A stretch of DNA of 64,000 nt from Secundilactobacillus collinoides DSM 20515 = JCM 1123 (GCF_001435975.1 NZ_AYYR01000001.1:27766-91765), one strand, 5' to 3'; positions 16,735 through 26,498 are shown, counted from the first letter of the stretch. Notes: generated by a model from the sequence alone, not told the origin. A program made the numbers and translations.

Positions 16735-17754
16735 ATGGCTGATCAAATAAAACTTCCAGCAGATAGTTTTGAGCCCGTTGACAAATCGGCTCACCTGGAC
16801 AGTGAAAAAATCGCAGCGCCTAACCTGACATTTTTGCAGGATGCTTGGCGTCGATTAAGGAAAAACAAGAGCGCCGTCATTGCGATGACCATCTTGATTT
16901 TGTTCTTCCTTGCGGCGTTTGGTTCCGCAATTATTTCACCACATAATCCAAACGCGGTTAACCCGCAGTTTGCAAACCTGCCGCCAAAGTGGCCCGGGGT
17001 TGATATTAACGGTTTGAACGGTACTTTGAACCAGGCCGGCAGCCGGGTCAACGCCTACGCGCAAGCCCATGCTGGTTCCCACGTTTACTGGTTGGGGACC
17101 GACTACCTTGGCCGTGACTTGTTATCGCGGATCCTTTATGGGACCCGGATCTCACTGACCGTTGCCGTGATTGCAACGGCGGTTGACTTGTTGTTTGGGG
17201 TTACCTTCGGCCTGTTCTCAGGCTGGCAAGGTGGGCGCATTGATAACTTTATGCAGCGGCTGATTGAAATTATTATGTCGATCCCGCAACTGGTTGTTGT
17301 TGTGCTACTGATCCTTGTGTTGAAACCAGGGATGATGTCAATTACCATCGCCATTGCGTTTTCTAGTTGGACCACCATGGCCCGGCTGATACGTGCGCAG
17401 ACGTTGGAGTTAAAAGAACAAGAATATGTACTGGCGGCTCGGACGTTGGGTGAAAGCTCAGTGAAGATCGCGTTTAAGCATCTACTGCCGAACCTGTCGA
17501 GTATCATTATCATTCAAACAATGTTTACCATTCCAAGCGCCATCTTCTTCGAAGCGTTCCTGTCCTACATTGGGATCGGGATCAGTTCACCACAGGCGTC
17601 ACTTGGGACCTTGTTGAACGATGGGCAAAAGAACTTCCAGTTCCTGCCATATCAAATGTGGTACCCAGCAATCGTCTTGTCGGTTATCATGATTGCGTTT
17701 AACGTGTTCGCCGATGGTTTGCGGGATGCCTTTGATCCACAAACGAAAGAGTAG
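16735..17754 (+). CDS. oppC: Oligopeptide ABC transporter permease OppC
   Basis: A 339-residue permease with a long cytosolic N-terminus, a first helix at about residues 45-65, a large extracytoplasmic loop ending in HWLGTDYLGRD-like sequence (here YWLGTDYLGRDLLSRILYG), and the coupling loop EYVLAARTLGESSVKIAFKH. These are OppC/DppC hallmarks. GGGAGG precedes the ATG, 15 bases after oppB. Confidence 0.95.
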   Translation: MADQIKLPADSFEPVDKSAHLDSEKIAAPNLTFLQDAWRRLRKNKSAVIAMTILILFFLAAFGSAIISPHNPNAVNPQFANLPPKWPGVDINGLNGTLNQAGSRVNAYAQAHAGSHVYWLGTDYLGRDLLSRILYGTRISLTVAVIATAVDLLFGVTFGLFSGWQGGRIDNFMQRLIEIIMSIPQLVVVVLLILVLKPGMMSITIAIAFSSWTTMARLIRAQTLELKEQEYVLAARTLGESSVKIAFKHLLPNLSSIIIIQTMFTIPSAIFFEAFLSYIGIGISSPQASLGTLLNDGQKNFQFLPYQMWYPAIVLSVIMIAFNVFADGLRDAFDPQTKE

Positions 17755-17764
17755 GTGAGCGAAA

Positions 17765-18865
17765 ATGATGGAAAGTAACGAAAACATTCTTGAGGTCGAA
17801 AACCTCAAAATCAATTTCAAAACCTACGCTGGGACGGTCAAAGCTATCCGCGACGTGAGTTTTAACCTGAAAAAGGGCGAGACGCTTGCCATTGTCGGTG
17901 AATCCGGTTCTGGTAAAACGGTGACCACCCGAAGCATCATGGGATTGTTGGCAAACAACGCAGTGGTCGAAGGCGGAACAGTGATGTTCCACGACCAAGA
18001 TGTGTTGAAAATGACTGAAAAACAACTGCAGGATTTGCGTGGCGCAAAAATTGCGCAAATCTTCCAAGACCCGATGACTTCGCTTGATCCCACTATGCGG
18101 ATTGGTCGTCAAATCGCTGAACCGCTGATGGTTCACAAAGGGATGAGCAAGGCGAAGGCCATGGCGCAAGCCCTGGATATGATGAAATTGGTTGGTATTA
18201 CCAATGCCGAAAATCGAATCAACGACTACCCGCACCAATTCTCTGGTGGGATGCGGCAACGGATCGTCATTGCCATTGCCCTGATCAATTACCCGGAGAT
18301 CCTGATCGCTGATGAACCAACCACTGCATTGGATGTCACGATTCAAGCCCAAATTTTGGACTTGATGCGTGAACTGCAAAATAAAATCTCGACGTCAATC
18401 ATTTTCATCACCCATGACCTTGGTGTCGTGGCTGGGATGGCTGACCGGGTGGCTGTCATGTATGCCGGTAAAATCGTAGAATACGGAACGGTTGATGAAA
18501 TCTTTTACAACCCAAAGCACCCGTATACTTGGGGGCTATTAAGTTCAATGCCGACGTTGGAAACCAACGGCGACGAGCTGCCCTCCATTCCGGGAACACC
18601 GCCTGATTTGCTTGACCCACCGACCGGTGATGCGTTTGCCCCACGGAACTCGTACGCCTTAAAGATCGATACTGAAAAGGAACCACCGTTTTTCAAGGTT
18701 TCGGATACACACTACGCCGCAACTTGGCTATTGCATCCGGACGCACCCAAAGTAACGCCTCCGGTCCAAATCGTGGCCCGGCAAAAACAATTTGCAGAAA
18801 TGCAGAAAAAGTTAGCTGCTGAGAAGCTTTCGCACCCAGTAGAGGAAGAGGAGGAAAGACAATAA
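17765..18865 (+). CDS. oppD: Oligopeptide ABC transporter ATPase OppD
   Basis: A 366-residue ATPase with Walker A GESGSGKT (45-52), signature FSGGMRQR and Walker B ILIADEPTTALD, followed by the oligopeptide-transporter C-terminal extension (PHPYTWGLL-like KHPYTWGLLSSMPT and SIPGTPPDLLDPP). The Cys ligands of the iron-sulfur cluster seen in some OppD proteins are absent: the segment reads GDAFAPRN. Stop and next start overlap in TAATG, so translation is coupled to oppF. Confidence 0.95.
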   Translation: MMESNENILEVENLKINFKTYAGTVKAIRDVSFNLKKGETLAIVGESGSGKTVTTRSIMGLLANNAVVEGGTVMFHDQDVLKMTEKQLQDLRGAKIAQIFQDPMTSLDPTMRIGRQIAEPLMVHKGMSKAKAMAQALDMMKLVGITNAENRINDYPHQFSGGMRQRIVIAIALINYPEILIADEPTTALDVTIQAQILDLMRELQNKISTSIIFITHDLGVVAGMADRVAVMYAGKIVEYGTVDEIFYNPKHPYTWGLLSSMPTLETNGDELPSIPGTPPDLLDPPTGDAFAPRNSYALKIDTEKEPPFFKVSDTHYAATWLLHPDAPKVTPPVQIVARQKQFAEMQKKLAAEKLSHPVEEEEERQ

Positions 18866-19824
18866 TGGACTACCATAATGCCAAAAAAGTATTGGAAGTC
18901 AGCCATCTGAAGCAATACTTTAACGTTGGTAAAAAGGACGAAGTTAAAGCCGTTGACGACATTTCCTTTGATATCTACGAAGGTGAGACCTTTGGGTTGG
19001 TTGGTGAATCTGGTTCTGGGAAGACCACTGCCGGACGGGCCATCATTCACCTGTACACGCCAACAAGCGGCTCCATTAAATTTCATGGCGATGAAGTTGT
19101 CGGCATGAAAGATAAGACAAAAATGAAGCAGTTCCGTCGTGATATGCAGATGATCTTCCAAGATCCGTATGCTTCCCTGAACCCGCGGATGAAAGTTCGT
19201 GACATCATTGCTGAAGGTATCGACATCAACCACTTAGCAAAGAGTAAGGAAGACCGTGATAAACGGGTTGCGGAACTGCTGGAAACGGTTGGGTTAAACC
19301 GTGATCATGGGTCACGTTATCCGCATGAATTCTCAGGTGGTCAACGGCAACGGATCGGGATCGCACGGGCGCTTGCTGTGGAGCCAAAGTTCATCATTGC
19401 TGACGAACCGATCTCCGCATTGGATGTGTCCATCCAGGCCCAAGTCGTTAACCTGTTGAAGCAGTTGCAAAAGGAACGTCACCTGACGTACCTCTTTATC
19501 GCCCATGACCTCTCAATGGTGAAGTACATCAGTGACCGGATCGGCGTGCTGCATTACGGTCGGATGCTGGAAGTCGGAACTTCCGACGAAGTATACAACC
19601 ACCCGTTACACGACTACACGCGCAGCCTGTTATCTGCTGTGCCGATCCCTGATCCGGAATACGAACGGACGCGAACCCAAATCGGTTACGATCCCAAGTA
19701 CGAGCAGGGTGACAAGGCACGTAAGCTGGTCGAGATTGCTGAACACCACTGGGTTCAGGCCAGTCCAGATGAAATTCCAATGTATCAAGAACGTGCTAAA
19801 AAAGAAGGACTTAAGGTTCTTTAA
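18865..19824 (+). CDS. oppF: Oligopeptide ABC transporter ATPase OppF
   Basis: A 319-residue partner ATPase of OppD with Walker A GESGSGKT, an early VLEVSHLKQYF segment typical of OppF, signature FSGGQRQR, Walker B IIADEPISALD and the C-terminal HPLHDYTRSLLSAVPIPDP. It completes a full Opp importer that feeds peptides to intracellular peptidases, important for amino-acid-auxotrophic lactobacilli. The ATG overlaps the oppD stop by one base and is preceded by GAGGAGGAAAG. A strong terminator follows. Confidence 0.95.
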   Translation: MDYHNAKKVLEVSHLKQYFNVGKKDEVKAVDDISFDIYEGETFGLVGESGSGKTTAGRAIIHLYTPTSGSIKFHGDEVVGMKDKTKMKQFRRDMQMIFQDPYASLNPRMKVRDIIAEGIDINHLAKSKEDRDKRVAELLETVGLNRDHGSRYPHEFSGGQRQRIGIARALAVEPKFIIADEPISALDVSIQAQVVNLLKQLQKERHLTYLFIAHDLSMVKYISDRIGVLHYGRMLEVGTSDEVYNHPLHDYTRSLLSAVPIPDPEYERTRTQIGYDPKYEQGDKARKLVEIAEHHWVQASPDEIPMYQERAKKEGLKVL

Positions 19825-19845
19825 ATGAATATGTTGCACGCTGAA

Positions 19846-19875
19846 AGGCAGCCAGATTTTCTGGCTGCCTTTTTG
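19846..19875 (+). terminator. Intrinsic terminator of the opp operon
   Basis: AGGCAGCCAGA / TCTGGCTGCCT perfect stem with a tight loop, then TTTTTG. Confidence 0.92.
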
Positions 19876-19981
19876 TGATTTGCGTCAAATTTGTGGATAA
19901 GACAGTGGATCACTTTCCTTGCAAGATGAGATCATGCTGAATGGCATCACCCGTAGTGATTTTGATAATCTATAGCACGTT

Positions 19982-20014
19982 GCTAACGCCTATGGACCAG
20001 CAATAGGCGTTAGC
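19982..20014. repeat. Perfect 12-bp inverted repeat
   Basis: GCTAACGCCTAT (19982-19993) and ATAGGCGTTAGC (20003-20014) are separated by nine bases. No T run follows on either strand, so it is not a typical terminator. It sits in the 370-base gap between oppF and the phosphatase gene, which otherwise holds only the two flanking terminators. Confidence 0.6.
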
Positions 20015-20152
20015 AGATTATTTCTCCAGAGCCATCAAATATCAGGGACAGGTTCATTAATTGGGTAGGTGCCTAATATATATTGGCGGACTGTTATAGA
20101 AAGCGGATGGCGCAATTAGACGCAAGCATGCAATGATCCCTCAACCCAAAAT

Positions 20153-20181
20153 AAAAAAGATGCCAAGCAAGCATCTTTTAG
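20153..20181 (-). terminator. Terminator of the phosphatase gene
   Basis: AAAAGATGC / GCATCTTTT stem with a six-to-seven-base loop; on the minus strand it ends in TTTTTTATTTT. Confidence 0.8.
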
Positions 20182-20197
20182 AGTTGACGTGTGGCGC

Positions 20198-20857
20198 CTA
20201 TAACGGGTCGCTGGTGTTATTAAAATAATCCACATGAAACTTACCATCCGTGATGGTAAGTTTCGTGACAGAGCCGTTTTCGGTGGTTACTGCTGGGTCA
20301 AGGGTGTCACTGTAACGCGAAACGATGCTGCGAATCGTGGTGCCGTGAGAAGCAACCAAGACCTTATCGCCATCGTGTTGGGCAGCAATCAATCGGTTGA
20401 AGCCGGCGTCCAAGCGTGCCCAGAACTGCGCATTGTTCTCTGCGTCATGGTAGGGATCCTTTTCAGCAATCAAATCTTTGACCGTTTCAATTGAGTAACC
20501 GGCAATCATTTTGCTGAAGGTGTCGTAACCGTCTGGACCGCCAATCACATGCCAAGCTTGCAGGTCGTCGTTACCTTCGAAATAGCCAAAATTCTCTTCA
20601 CGAAACGCAGTGTCGATGGTGGCTTCACTGACGGAGCCGGGGTTGACGGCTAAAATATACTTGGCCGTGTTCTGTGCCCGTGGTGCATCGCTAGTGTAGG
20701 CGTCGTCAAAGGGAATAGCTTTCAACCGCTCACCCGCGTGTTTGGCGTCCGCAATTCCCTTGTCGGTCAGTGGGGCGTCCACCCAGCCTTGAATCCGGTG
20801 ATATTTGTTCAAATAAGTTTGCCCGTGACGGACGAAATAGACAGAAAAGGTTGTCAT
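20198..20857 (-). CDS. Histidine phosphatase family protein (phosphoglycerate mutase-like)
   Basis: A 219-residue enzyme with the catalytic R10-H11-G12 motif in VYFVRHGQTYLNKYHRIQG and the second histidine in VLVASHGTTIRSI. Long insertions after the phospho-His motif and no close match to the glycolytic mutase segments suggest a broad phosphatase rather than the glycolytic enzyme. AAGGAG precedes the ATG. It lies 57 bases downstream of the Kef-like antiporter gene on the same strand and could be co-transcribed. Confidence 0.88.
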   Translation of the reverse strand: MTTFSVYFVRHGQTYLNKYHRIQGWVDAPLTDKGIADAKHAGERLKAIPFDDAYTSDAPRAQNTAKYILAVNPGSVSEATIDTAFREENFGYFEGNDDLQAWHVIGGPDGYDTFSKMIAGYSIETVKDLIAEKDPYHDAENNAQFWARLDAGFNRLIAAQHDGDKVLVASHGTTIRSIVSRYSDTLDPAVTTENGSVTKLTITDGKFHVDYFNNTSDPL

Positions 20858-20914
20858 TCAAATGCTCCTTTGCGAGGTATCAAGATTCAGTCACTAATAG
20901 TGTAGCATAGTTTG

Positions 20915-22771
20915 CTAGTTCAGTTTGCCAAGCTCCCGTCGAATTCGCGGTGCGTCCTGTTTATTGCTGGTAAATAAGATGTGATCGTTTAATTTCAGCG
21001 GTGTGTCGCCACTAGGTCTGATGAAACGCTGCTCACGGTAGATCTGGGTGATTGTAATGTCATCAATGAACGGTAAGTTGCGAACCTGGATGTCAGCGTA
21101 CTTGCGGTTCAACAGGCTCACTTCATAAACCGCCGATTCAGTCGAGCTCAACAATTCGATGGTTGAGGGGCTTTGGATAAGTGCCCGCAGCATACTGATG
21201 TTGACCTCTGGTGTGCTGTAGACTTCAACGCCCATTTTAATCAGCGTTTCTCTGCGGTCATCAAGAATATTAGCGTCTTCAAACCGGGCAATGACCCGCG
21301 GGACGCCGTATTGTTTGGCGGCTTTTGCCAGACGGTAGTTTTCCTTGGCGTTGCTCTGACCAAGGATGATGATGTCAGTGTCAAACACGCCCTGCTCCAC
21401 CAGGTCGTTAGCGTTTAAATTTTCCAGAAGCACGACGTTAGTTTCACTGTTAAACGCGCGGTAGTTGGCTTGCCGGTCGGTGTACATCTGAATTTGGTAC
21501 CAGCCTTTGGCCAGTTGCTGGGCGACGGGGACGGTCAGTAAATTGGTGCCGATAAAGTGGACCTCGGTTTTTTTCAGGTCCTCCTCTTCATCAGAGTAGC
21601 GGCGGTTAAACAACAATGGCCCGATGACACAGGTCAAAATTGCCGCCAGTAGAAAGGCGCCAGATTGCTGACTAGTGAGCTTGTTGAGGTGCTGTGCGAC
21701 TTGCAGGGTTGCCAAAACAACCGTCAGTGTCGTGCTGGTCATGGCGGTGCCGGCAAAGGCATTCGCGTTTTTAAAACGAAGTCGTAAGATTGGGTACACC
21801 AGAGCCTTAGCAACGAAATAGGCGATTAAGAAGGCCGGAATTAAAATCAGTGTCTGCTTATTTTGCAGCAACGTTTTCAGATTCAGTCCCACGCCGCTCA
21901 TGATGAAGAAGATTGGAATGAAAAAGCCGTAACCGATGGAATCCAAACGTACTTTAGTTTCTTCGTGGGGTTCCAGTAATTTCAGCACGATGCCGGCAAG
22001 GAACGCACCCAGAATACCCTCTGCACCGACAGACTCCGCAACGGTGACAAGCGCCACGATGAGAAAGAACGCTAGCCGAACGTCAAGTTGGGTGGTCGAC
22101 TTGTTGATTTTGTCGAAAAATTTAAAGAACGCCTTGAACCGCCAGAACAGCAGGGCGGCGACCAACAGAATCAGCAGCAACAGCCACAGTGACTTGGAAT
22201 GGGGACTGTAAATCGACGCGTAGAAGGTCAGCCCCAACATAGGCACGACCTCCCCGAGGGCAGAGATAAGCAATATCGTTTGTCCAAAGGGTTTGCTGAG
22301 CAATTCTTTTTCCTTGAGTGCGGCGATGACGATGCCAAGTGAAATCGTCATGAAGATGATGGCCGCCAACCACATGTCGCTGAAGAGCCCTGTAATCTGA
22401 AAAATGAGTCCCAGCAGGATGGACATTAAAACGATACTGGCATAACTCAGGAAAGCCAGGGTAACAGCGGAGTACCGCGGCGCGCCGACCGCCTGCTTTT
22501 GCTGCAACGGTGACAGGTCGGTTCGTTTGCGGCTGAACAGACTGAAATCAATTTCCAGACCGCTTAAGAACAACAGCACGATGACCCCGACGTTTTTCAA
22601 CAGTGTCAGTGTCTCACTGGTGTGGATAAGATTGAACAGACTGGGACCTAAGATGACCCCGACAATAATCTCGATGACCGCCGTTGGCAGCAACGTCAGT
22701 TTAAACCGTGCCATCACCAGCGGAATAATCAGGGCTGCTAACAGAATAATGACGAGCGAAATTTGATTCAT
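20915..22771 (-). CDS. Kef-type monovalent cation:proton antiporter with TrkA/RCK domains
   Basis: A 618-residue CPA2 protein. Residues 1-390 form about 12 hydrophobic helices, including FLSGLEIDFSLF and EGILGAFLAGIVLKLLEPHEE. After a charged linker, residues about 400-520 resemble an RCK_N nucleotide-binding fold whose glycine motif is degenerate (FIGTNLLTVPVA), and the last 90 residues resemble RCK_C. The fold suggests ligand-gated K+ or Na+/H+ exchange. A GTG at 22783 extends the frame, but AGGTG overlaps that codon and serves the ATG at 22771. The fragment at position 1 is a related antiporter without the RCK part. Confidence 0.9.
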   Translation of the reverse strand: MNQISLVIILLAALIIPLVMARFKLTLLPTAVIEIIVGVILGPSLFNLIHTSETLTLLKNVGVIVLLFLSGLEIDFSLFSRKRTDLSPLQQKQAVGAPRYSAVTLAFLSYASIVLMSILLGLIFQITGLFSDMWLAAIIFMTISLGIVIAALKEKELLSKPFGQTILLISALGEVVPMLGLTFYASIYSPHSKSLWLLLLILLVAALLFWRFKAFFKFFDKINKSTTQLDVRLAFFLIVALVTVAESVGAEGILGAFLAGIVLKLLEPHEETKVRLDSIGYGFFIPIFFIMSGVGLNLKTLLQNKQTLILIPAFLIAYFVAKALVYPILRLRFKNANAFAGTAMTSTTLTVVLATLQVAQHLNKLTSQQSGAFLLAAILTCVIGPLLFNRRYSDEEEDLKKTEVHFIGTNLLTVPVAQQLAKGWYQIQMYTDRQANYRAFNSETNVVLLENLNANDLVEQGVFDTDIIILGQSNAKENYRLAKAAKQYGVPRVIARFEDANILDDRRETLIKMGVEVYSTPEVNISMLRALIQSPSTIELLSSTESAVYEVSLLNRKYADIQVRNLPFIDDITITQIYREQRFIRPSGDTPLKLNDHILFTSNKQDAPRIRRELGKLN

Positions 22772-22933
22772 AGGACACCTCACAATGGTGGCTCAAAACA
22801 GCGAGCCGAATAGTATGTAACGGGTTAAGCCGACAGTGTTGGCCCAGCTTGTTTAAAAATAGACTAATTACAACACACGCTAGGCGATAAGTGGTAAAAT
22901 TGACTATCGAAATTTATGGATGGAGGGGTCATT

Positions 22934-25231
22934 ATGGCTGCGTCAATTAAGCAACAAGAACAAGCTCACCTTGATGATGTTGTATCTAAGATCAAGGTGG
23001 CCCAAACCAAGGCACAAACGTCGATTGAACAAGCAGAAGCTGATGAGAAGGGCATTCGCGATAACTTCCAAAATGACCTTCGGCTGAAAACGGATTCCTA
23101 TACCGGCATGATGGAGACCGCGCTGTCGGTTCGCCAACAACAACAGTTATTAGGTGAACGGCAGAACAGTTGGCAACACGCCACGAATGAATTAACAACG
23201 TTAAAAAAATTGGAAAAAACGCCGTACTTTGCGCGCATCGATTTCCACGAGGCTGGCGAACCCAAAACGGAGACCATTTACATTGGTCTGGCCTCCTTTT
23301 CAGACGAACCGGATCGGTTTCTAGTATACGATTGGCGGGCCCCGATTTCTAGTGTTTACTACGATGGCGGTTTAGGTGACGTGACGTACCTGACACCGGA
23401 TGGCGAACAGACGGTGGATGTTAAATTGAAGCGGCAGTTCCAAATTGAAGACGCCAAGATCAAGACTGTTTTTGACACGGAAGAAGCTGTTGGCGACCAA
23501 ATGTTGTTGGACGCGTTGAGCGAAAAATCCGACACCAAGATGAAGTCCATCGTGACCACCATCCAAAAGGAACAAAACCAGATCATCCGGGATACAAAAT
23601 CGGACCTGTTATTCGTCCAGGGTGCTGCGGGTTCCGGTAAGACAGCAGCTGTGTTGCAACGGGTCGCTTACCTGCTATACCGGTACCGGGGGAAACTAAC
23701 GTCCGGTCAGGTGGTGCTATTCTCGCCAAACCAACTGTTTAACGACTATATCGACCAAGTGCTGCCGGAATTGGGCGAGCATAACATGGTCCAGATGACT
23801 TATTACCAGTATGCTGGCCGCCGGATTCCGAAGATGGCAGTTGAAACGCTGTCAGAGCGTTTCAGTGAAGATTATACGGCAGCTGAAAAACGCATTGATA
23901 CGTTAAAGGGCGGACTGTCCTTCTTTGACGCGGTGACGGCCTATGCAAACCACCTTGAAAAAGAAGATATGATCTTTAGAAACATCAACTTTAAGGGCAA
24001 GCCGTTCTTTACTAAAGAAAAAATTCATGATATTTATTACAGCTTTAATGAAAATTACCGCTTAGGCAACCGGTTGGACGGGACGCAAGAACGGCTCATC
24101 AAGATGCTGAATCGTCGCATCAGTTCTGAGATGCGGACCAAGTGGGTCGAAGAAGCCGTTCAGGACCTGAGTAAAGAGGAAATGGACAAGTTATTTGGCG
24201 ACCAGCCGCGCGAATTCGAGTCAGCGGACAAAGAGTTTCAATTTCTGGCCCGAAAAATTGTCATGAAGGCCTTTCAACCGATTCGGCAGGCCATTGTCCG
24301 TAACCGGTTTTTGAGCATTAACGCGCAGTTCGTTCACATGCTGCGCAGTATGCCTTACATCATCGACCTTGCCAAGTACGATATCAGTAAGGACGACTGG
24401 AAGGCCAGTGTTGCGCGAGCCGTTGACCGAATCAAGAAGGGCAAAATGACGCTGAGCAACGTTTCTGCCTATCTGTACCTGTTTGATAAAATGACGGGCA
24501 AGAAGGGCGAACGCGATATTCGCTACGTCTTCATTGATGAAGTTCAAGACTATACGCCGTTTCAACTGGCATTCTTGAAGTTCAGTTTCCCACGAGCCCG
24601 GTTTACACTGCTTGGCGATTTGAATCAGGCTATTTTTACCAAGGAAAACAGCCACACGCTGCTAAGCGAGCTCAGTACGATGTTTGATCCAGAAAAGACC
24701 CGCGTTGTGCAATTGACGCAATCCTACCGGTCGACCCAGCAGATTACCGACTTTACCCGGCACATTCTGGTGAATGGGGAAGCGGTGACCGCCTTTGATC
24801 GGGAGGGCCAGTTGCCGAACGTGACCCTGGCGGCGGATGAACAGGGCGAGCTGCAGGCACTGATCAAACAGGTTGACCAAAACAACCAGGACAAAGAAAC
24901 GACCGCCATTATCGGCAAGACGTTGAAACAGTGTCGGGCTTTAGCCAAACAGCTCAAGGAAGCAGGCGTGCGTGCAACGTTGATTCAGTCCGAAAATCAA
25001 CGGTTGGCATCAGGCGTGATCATCGTGCCGTCGTTCCTCGCAAAGGGGCTTGAATTTGACGCAGTTATTGTCTGGGAAGCTTCTGATGAAAACTATTTTG
25101 AAGAAGACGACCGGCAGTTGCTGTACACCATCTGTTCCCGTGCGATGCACCGATTGACAGTGCTGGCGGATGGCAAATTGTCACGACTGTTGGAAACTGT
25201 TCCGGCGGAGGAATATATATTGAATAAGTAA
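22934..25231 (+). CDS. helD: RNA polymerase recycling motor HelD (UvrD-like ATPase)
   Basis: A 765-residue SF1-type ATPase. The N-terminal 100 residues form a Gln/Ala/Glu-rich coiled coil, as in HelD, which inserts into the RNA polymerase secondary channel. Then comes IYIGLASF...FLVYDWRAPISSVYYD, the HelD signature, Walker A GAAGSGKT (230-237), Walker B VFIDEVQDYTPFQ, and the late motifs LTQSYRST and SFLAKGLEFDAVIVW. It removes RNA polymerase from stalled or terminated complexes. The frame is open from 22916, but GGAGGGG at 22922-22928 places the start at the ATG at 22934. Monocistronic. Confidence 0.93.
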   Translation: MAASIKQQEQAHLDDVVSKIKVAQTKAQTSIEQAEADEKGIRDNFQNDLRLKTDSYTGMMETALSVRQQQQLLGERQNSWQHATNELTTLKKLEKTPYFARIDFHEAGEPKTETIYIGLASFSDEPDRFLVYDWRAPISSVYYDGGLGDVTYLTPDGEQTVDVKLKRQFQIEDAKIKTVFDTEEAVGDQMLLDALSEKSDTKMKSIVTTIQKEQNQIIRDTKSDLLFVQGAAGSGKTAAVLQRVAYLLYRYRGKLTSGQVVLFSPNQLFNDYIDQVLPELGEHNMVQMTYYQYAGRRIPKMAVETLSERFSEDYTAAEKRIDTLKGGLSFFDAVTAYANHLEKEDMIFRNINFKGKPFFTKEKIHDIYYSFNENYRLGNRLDGTQERLIKMLNRRISSEMRTKWVEEAVQDLSKEEMDKLFGDQPREFESADKEFQFLARKIVMKAFQPIRQAIVRNRFLSINAQFVHMLRSMPYIIDLAKYDISKDDWKASVARAVDRIKKGKMTLSNVSAYLYLFDKMTGKKGERDIRYVFIDEVQDYTPFQLAFLKFSFPRARFTLLGDLNQAIFTKENSHTLLSELSTMFDPEKTRVVQLTQSYRSTQQITDFTRHILVNGEAVTAFDREGQLPNVTLAADEQGELQALIKQVDQNNQDKETTAIIGKTLKQCRALAKQLKEAGVRATLIQSENQRLASGVIIVPSFLAKGLEFDAVIVWEASDENYFEEDDRQLLYTICSRAMHRLTVLADGKLSRLLETVPAEEYILNK

Positions 25232-25458
25232 TGGTGTTGAGGTGCGAAGTGATGTGTCGAAAACGATGCGTTGCTTGGCGCCTTTTTTAGTTGGTGTGCG
25301 TGGCACTGCTGATGATTGGACACAGTCCACAGCGGGTCTTTAAGGCTTGTGAAATACTATTTTTGAGACAATCAGCAACTAACCCTACGCGGATGGTAGC
25401 GCTTAATGTATAATGGTGACAATTGTATTTCGACTGATAAGGTGAGGCAGACAGGCAA

Positions 25459-26382
25459 ATGACTGATTTGATAAACTACGATGTATTTGAAAAGCCCCAG
25501 TGGCGCGATTTTTACCAAGCGGCCTCCGTGCCGTTGACTCAGGCCAGCTTGAAGCAGGTCCAAGCGTTTAACGACCGGATTTCGCTGCAGGACGTGCAGG
25601 ACGTTTATATTCCGTTGATCCACCTGCTGTCCCTGAAGATTAAGGACTTTGACCGCTGGCAGGACGTGAAGTCTGATTTTCTGCACAAAAAACCCCGGCA
25701 CGTCCCCTTCATTATCGGAATTGCCGGCAGTGTTGCCGTGGGAAAGAGTACCACGGCGCGGTTGCTTGAAGTGTTGATGAACCACTTTTTCCCAACGCAA
25801 CGGGTTGAATTGGTGACTACCGATGGGTTTCTTTATTCCACTGCTGAATTGAAAAAACGGGGCATCTTGGATCGTAAGGGTTTCCCTGAAAGTTACGATA
25901 TGAAAACACTAATTGCTTTTCTAAATAAGGTGAAGGCTGGCGTGAGCGACATCACCGTGCCGGTGTATTCACACAAGGTCTACGATATTATTCCAGATCA
26001 GGTGCAGCACATAATCAAACCAGATATTTTGATTGTTGAAGGAATCAACACGCTGCAGCTGCCAAGCACGGAACAGGTGTATGTATCTGATTTTACGGAT
26101 TTTTCAATCTATGTGGATGCAAAACCCGAACTAATTGAGAAATGGTTCCTGGAACGTTTTGATGCATTATTGAAGCTTGCGTTACAGGATTCCGATAACT
26201 ACTACTATGAATACGCTACCGGGAATCACGAGGACGCAATTAAGGCTGCCAAACAGACTTGGTCCAGCATTGATCTGCCTAACTTACAAGAGTTCATTTT
26301 ACCGACACGAAATCGGGCAGACCTCATTATTCATAAGGGTCCGCACCATATCATCGACCAAATTTTAATGCGGAAATATTAG
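25459..26382 (+). CDS. coaA: Type I pantothenate kinase CoaA
   Basis: A 307-residue kinase that phosphorylates pantothenate in the first step of coenzyme A synthesis. The P-loop GSVAVGKS (residues 90-97) is the CoaA form, followed by VTTDGFLY, ESYDMKTLIAF and PVYSHKVYDI, all conserved in type I enzymes. Gene length matches the family. GGTGAGG lies before the ATG. TATAAT at about 25410 is a likely -10. A candidate PurR box and the guaA promoter follow in the next gap. Confidence 0.96.
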   Translation: MTDLINYDVFEKPQWRDFYQAASVPLTQASLKQVQAFNDRISLQDVQDVYIPLIHLLSLKIKDFDRWQDVKSDFLHKKPRHVPFIIGIAGSVAVGKSTTARLLEVLMNHFFPTQRVELVTTDGFLYSTAELKKRGILDRKGFPESYDMKTLIAFLNKVKAGVSDITVPVYSHKVYDIIPDQVQHIIKPDILIVEGINTLQLPSTEQVYVSDFTDFSIYVDAKPELIEKWFLERFDALLKLALQDSDNYYYEYATGNHEDAIKAAKQTWSSIDLPNLQEFILPTRNRADLIIHKGPHHIIDQILMRKY

Positions 26383-26388
26383 TTAGTA

Positions 26389-26401
26389 AAACCCGAACAA
26401 T
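26389..26401. promoter_or_regulatory. Candidate PurR box (PurBox) upstream of guaA
   Basis: AAACCCGAACAAT matches the Gram-positive PurBox AWWWCCGAACWWT at 12 of 13 positions. It is about 20 bases upstream of the -35 of guaA; only a weak second half-site (8 of 13) is seen at 26435-26447. Confidence 0.45.
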
Positions 26402-26420
26402 TAAAAACTATTAATTTTGA

Positions 26421-26450
26421 TTGACCGGCTTTAGGGTTTTCGGGTATGAT
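26421..26450 (+). promoter_or_regulatory. Promoter of guaA
   Basis: TTGACC, 18 bases, TATGAT. Transcription would start near 26457, giving a leader of about 40 bases, too short for a guanine or xanthine riboswitch. Confidence 0.65.
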
Positions 26451-26498
26451 AGGGGCATATGATTTAATTAGAAAGACAATAACTAAGGGGTGAATCGT

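Noticed and set aside
17699..18379. 226-codon open frame on the minus strand inside oppC/oppD
   Set aside because: It lies opposite conserved ATPase sequence, has no ribosome binding site and its protein has no family features. It is a by-product of codon bias.
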